Assembly (NCBI RefSeq): GCF_004297265.1
Contig: NZ_SCUT01000024.1
Span: 1-64,000 of the forward strand
Direction of reading: 5' to 3'
From: Reyranella sp.
GTDB taxonomy: Bacteria; Pseudomonadota; Alphaproteobacteria; Reyranellales; Reyranellaceae
Length of the DNA stretch: 64,000 nucleotides
The position numbers and the translations under genes were made by a program. This document shows, piece after piece, positions 61,775 to 64,000 of the stretch; the first letter of the stretch is position 1, and every line of letters starts with the position of its first letter. The notes beneath the pieces were generated by a model. It saw only the letters and a program-made list of their open reading frames with translations, did no database searches and was not told the DNA's origin.

Positions 61775-63151
61775 TTATGCCCACTGTGCGGGCGAAGTGC
61801 CGAGAGGTTCGGCGGGCCTTGCATAATAGGCCGGCGTCTCACCGAGCTGCACCACCGGCTTCAGGTGGCGCAGCCGGCCGAGCGGGCCGACGCTTTCGGT
61901 GAGGAGCGGCAGCAGCTCGGCCTCGGGCAGTTCGGCGGCGCCCTTGCTGGCGTCGACGGTGCCAAGGCTGGCGAGCCAGTGCGCGACCTGGACCAGCGAG
62001 ACACGAACCTGCCAGGAGCCGCCCTGTTCGACCCGGCGGGCCAGCGCCACCAGGGCGCCCAGCGCGCCGAGATAGCCCGCGATATAGTCGAGCGCCTGTA
62101 CCGGTAGGTTGCGTGGCTTCTCAAGCGAGCCCTGCGTCGCGGCAAGGCCTGTCACGTTCTGGACGATCGAGTCGAAGCCGCGGCGCGACGACCAGGGACC
62201 TTCATGGCAGTAGGCGCAGAGGCTGACGCAGACGATGCCGGGCCGCAGCGCCGCCACCTGTTCGGGCGAGAAGCCGCGCGTCGCCAGCGTGCCGGGGCGA
62301 TAGCCCTGGGTGAAGATGTCGGCCTCCTTCAGGAGCGACTTCATGGTCTCGACGCCGGAAGGCTCGCGCAGGTCGATCCAGGCACAGCGCTTGCCGTGGC
62401 CGGTGTCCATCAGCAGCTCGGCCTGGTAGGGCAGGTGAGGGGCGGCGACATGCAGCACGTCGGCGCCGTTCTCTGCCAGCACGCGGCCGCTCGTCGGACC
62501 GGCCAGTACGCGGGTGAGATCGAAGGCCCGCACGCCGGACAGCGGGCGGTCTCCCTTTGGCAGCGGCTCGGCCAGAGCCTCGCCGATCTTCACGATGTCG
62601 ATCAGCGGCAGCTTCGCCACCGCGACGCCGTGCGGGTGGGCATTCCATTCGTCGCGGCTGCGTGTCAGGCCGCCGACGCAGCCACCGTCGGCGATCGCCT
62701 GCTCGATCGCGTGCCCGTCCCACCTGGCGACGGCGGCGGCCAGCGCCTCGCGCGTGTCGCCCTCGGCGCCGGCAATGCGCAGCGCGCCCGCGCGATGATG
62801 CGGATGGTTGGTGTGGATGAACATGTGCCGGCCGTCGCGCGTCGGATAGTGGCCGGACAGGGGATCCCACGACACCGGGCGCTCGCCGTTGCGCAGGACG
62901 TAGGTGTTCGAACGCAGCGACGCGGTCGCAGCCGCGACGTCGACCGAGACCGGCTGGGGCCGGCCGGTCTTCAGCCGCCACAGGTCGGAAACGGCGAGGC
63001 CGACGGCCCCCAGCGCGGCGGCGCCGGCCGTGCCGACGCGCCATGGGGTCTGGAATACCGGATCGTCGCCCCCGGTGATTGTAAGCCGGTCGTCGGCGCG
63101 GGGGCTGCGTCCGAGTTGGCCCAGGATCGAATAGGCCAGGTCGGTGTTCAC
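61775..63151 (-). CDS. class III CoA transferase (CaiB/BaiF family)
   Basis: 458 residues. The second half is clear CaiB-type: LSGVRAFDLTRVLAGPTSGR, KRCAWIDLREPSGVETMKSL, DIFTQGYRPGTLATRGFSPE, and the catalytic Asp in PVQALDYIAGYLGALGALVA. The N-terminal part contains a partial second CoA-transferase-like segment. The start is a GTG at 63151 that overlaps the hydrolase stop by 4 bases (GTGA); no ATG fits. The acyl group is unknown. Confidence 0.88.
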   Translation of the reverse strand: MNTDLAYSILGQLGRSPRADDRLTITGGDDPVFQTPWRVGTAGAAALGAVGLAVSDLWRLKTGRPQPVSVDVAAATASLRSNTYVLRNGERPVSWDPLSGHYPTRDGRHMFIHTNHPHHRAGALRIAGAEGDTREALAAAVARWDGHAIEQAIADGGCVGGLTRSRDEWNAHPHGVAVAKLPLIDIVKIGEALAEPLPKGDRPLSGVRAFDLTRVLAGPTSGRVLAENGADVLHVAAPHLPYQAELLMDTGHGKRCAWIDLREPSGVETMKSLLKEADIFTQGYRPGTLATRGFSPEQVAALRPGIVCVSLCAYCHEGPWSSRRGFDSIVQNVTGLAATQGSLEKPRNLPVQALDYIAGYLGALGALVALARRVEQGGSWQVRVSLVQVAHWLASLGTVDASKGAAELPEAELLPLLTESVGPLGRLRHLKPVVQLGETPAYYARPAEPLGTSPAQWA

Positions 63152-63864
63152 TTGCTGCCCGCCATGATCTTGGTCAGGAGCGCCATGAACTCGTTCGGGC
63201 AGGTGATGTGCGGGTTGTGGCTGGTGTCGAGTTCGTGGCAGGTCCAGCCGGCTTCGCCGCGCGCCCGGTCGGCGAACTGGCGGAACGGGTCGCCGGGGCC
63301 GTTGCGGGTCGCATAAATGTAATCGCGGGGCGGCAGAGGTTCTTTGGATTCGAGCTTGATCTTCTGCTCGAAGGTCTTGATCGGCTGCGGCCGGCGGCGC
63401 GGGCTGGCCCAGGTCACGTCCTCCGGGGAGGTATCGGGCGGCATCGGGTTGACCGGCATCTTCCAGCCGTCGCCGTCCCGCTCCGCGCCCTTGCGCATGT
63501 TGCCCTCGGCTTTCGGTCCGACCAGGTCGAACAGGCTCTGTCCGTCCCTGGGCGCAAAGGCGTCGATGTACACGATGCGTGCAAGACGATGGGGGATCCT
63601 GTCGGCAACGCCGGTGGCGACCATGCCGCCATAGGAATGTCCCAGCAGGACGACGTCGTTCAGGTCCTCGAACTCGATCTCGGACACGATGTCCTGGATG
63701 TGGGTCGAGAGGTCGATGTCGGGCGTGGCGAGGTGGGCGCGGGCGCCGAGGCCGGTATAGGTCGGGGCATAGAACTGGTGACCGGCCGCCTGCAGCAGCG
63801 GACGCATCTTCTTCCACGCCCAGGCCGCCGACCAGGCGCCGTGCGCCAGAACGATATTCGCCAT
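63148..63864 (-). CDS. alpha/beta hydrolase
   Basis: 238 residues. The oxyanion region is NIVLAHGAWSAAWAWKKMRP, the nucleophile elbow VLLGHSYGGMVATGVAD, the acid in IVYIDAFAPRDGQSLFDL and the His in LDTSHNPHITCPNEFMALL. It resembles esterase/salicylate-esterase-like enzymes. The start at 63864 (MANIVLAHGAW) has GGGAGG upstream; the frame further upstream is not conserved. It heads a two-gene operon with the CoA transferase. Confidence 0.92.
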   Translation of the reverse strand: MANIVLAHGAWSAAWAWKKMRPLLQAAGHQFYAPTYTGLGARAHLATPDIDLSTHIQDIVSEIEFEDLNDVVLLGHSYGGMVATGVADRIPHRLARIVYIDAFAPRDGQSLFDLVGPKAEGNMRKGAERDGDGWKMPVNPMPPDTSPEDVTWASPRRRPQPIKTFEQKIKLESKEPLPPRDYIYATRNGPGDPFRQFADRARGEAGWTCHELDTSHNPHITCPNEFMALLTKIMAGSK

Positions 63865-63920
63865 TTCATTACCTCCCGCTGGCACGCCAACTTTATCGAT
63901 GCTACTACGACTTACTCTCA

Positions 63921-64000
63921 ATGAGCAGCGAACCAACAATAGCACTTGGCGTCGCCCCCGTGGGGTTTCGTGGGCGCATACAGGCCATCGCCGCGGGGCG
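63921..64000 (+). CDS. possible start of a gene running off the window
   Basis: An ATG at 63921 opens a frame (MSSEPTIALGVAPVGFRGRI, then QAIAAG) that stays open to the window end. It is only 26 residues, no clear ribosome binding site precedes it and no family can be recognised. Otherwise 63865-64000 shows no feature. Confidence 0.25.
   Translation, partial: MSSEPTIALGVAPVGFRGRIQAIAAG

Overview
The window is GC-rich chromosomal DNA of an alphaproteobacterium. The evidence is gene order (atpD-atpC; rplU-rpmA-obgE-proB-proA-nadD-rsfS-rlmH; ctpA, divergent polysaccharide deacetylase, rppH), an HWE-type bacteriophytochrome kinase, and several orphan TctC-type periplasmic binding proteins next to hydantoinase and CoA-transferase genes. 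The many lone solute-binding proteins and the catabolic style suggest a Reyranella- or Bradyrhizobium-like soil or freshwater heterotroph; the genus is inference. About 67 protein genes, one tRNA gene and several repeats and terminators can be supported.

Layout. 1-1460: end of the ATP synthase operon (atpD cut by the window edge, atpC). 1571-2389: a ferritin-like protein. 2492-13756 (minus strand): a long housekeeping stretch: rplU, rpmA, a hairpin with a T-run, obgE, proB, proA, an in-frame nadD-rsfS fusion, a palindromic repeat, rlmH, a secreted protein, gpmI, ctpA, a YibQ-like deacetylase-fold protein and rppH. 14091-14180: tRNA-Ser(CGA). Directly after it, 14454-19453 is visibly richer in A+T and encodes two sulfotransferases, a WbqC-family protein, a SAM methyltransferase and a two-domain protein joining a glycosyltransferase-like half to a DegT-type PLP half; this looks like an acquired surface-glycan module. 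19684-24876 holds poorly characterised genes (TPR/ST7-like plus DUF6429, a DUF2252 operon, small hydrophilic and secreted proteins) and two copies of a decayed gene end.

24916-36142 is mixed metabolism: a peptide-type binding protein, a Nudix hydrolase, a glycosyltransferase, a TauD-type dioxygenase, an enoyl-CoA hydratase, an exported nicotinamidase, an aldo/keto reductase, a class III nucleotide cyclase with TPRs and a YHS protein. 36241-41388 has a KefB/YbaL-type antiporter, two TctC proteins with a tiny lipoprotein between them, and a D-tartrate-dehydratase-like enolase-superfamily enzyme. 41433-44983 is a red-light sensing module: a single-domain receiver, heme oxygenase and bacteriophytochrome kinase-receiver hybrid. 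44980-49250 (MFS transporter, SMP-30 lactonase, IlvD/Edd dehydratase) suggests sugar-acid use. 49337-54065 is a TctC-HyuA-HyuB operon. 55444-59804 combines a CsbD stress protein with a trehalose operon (otsB, GH15, otsA). The right end carries GNAT, PNPOx-like, DUF3883, CaiB-type CoA transferase and alpha/beta hydrolase genes.

The points most worth a second look are the GT-DegT fusion and its island beside tRNA-Ser, the NadD-RsfS fusion, a long perfect inverted repeat found twice and both times between convergent genes, the duplicated gene remnant at the island edge, and the GH15 enzyme placed inside the trehalose synthesis operon. No complete, clearly undescribed defence or mobile system is visible.
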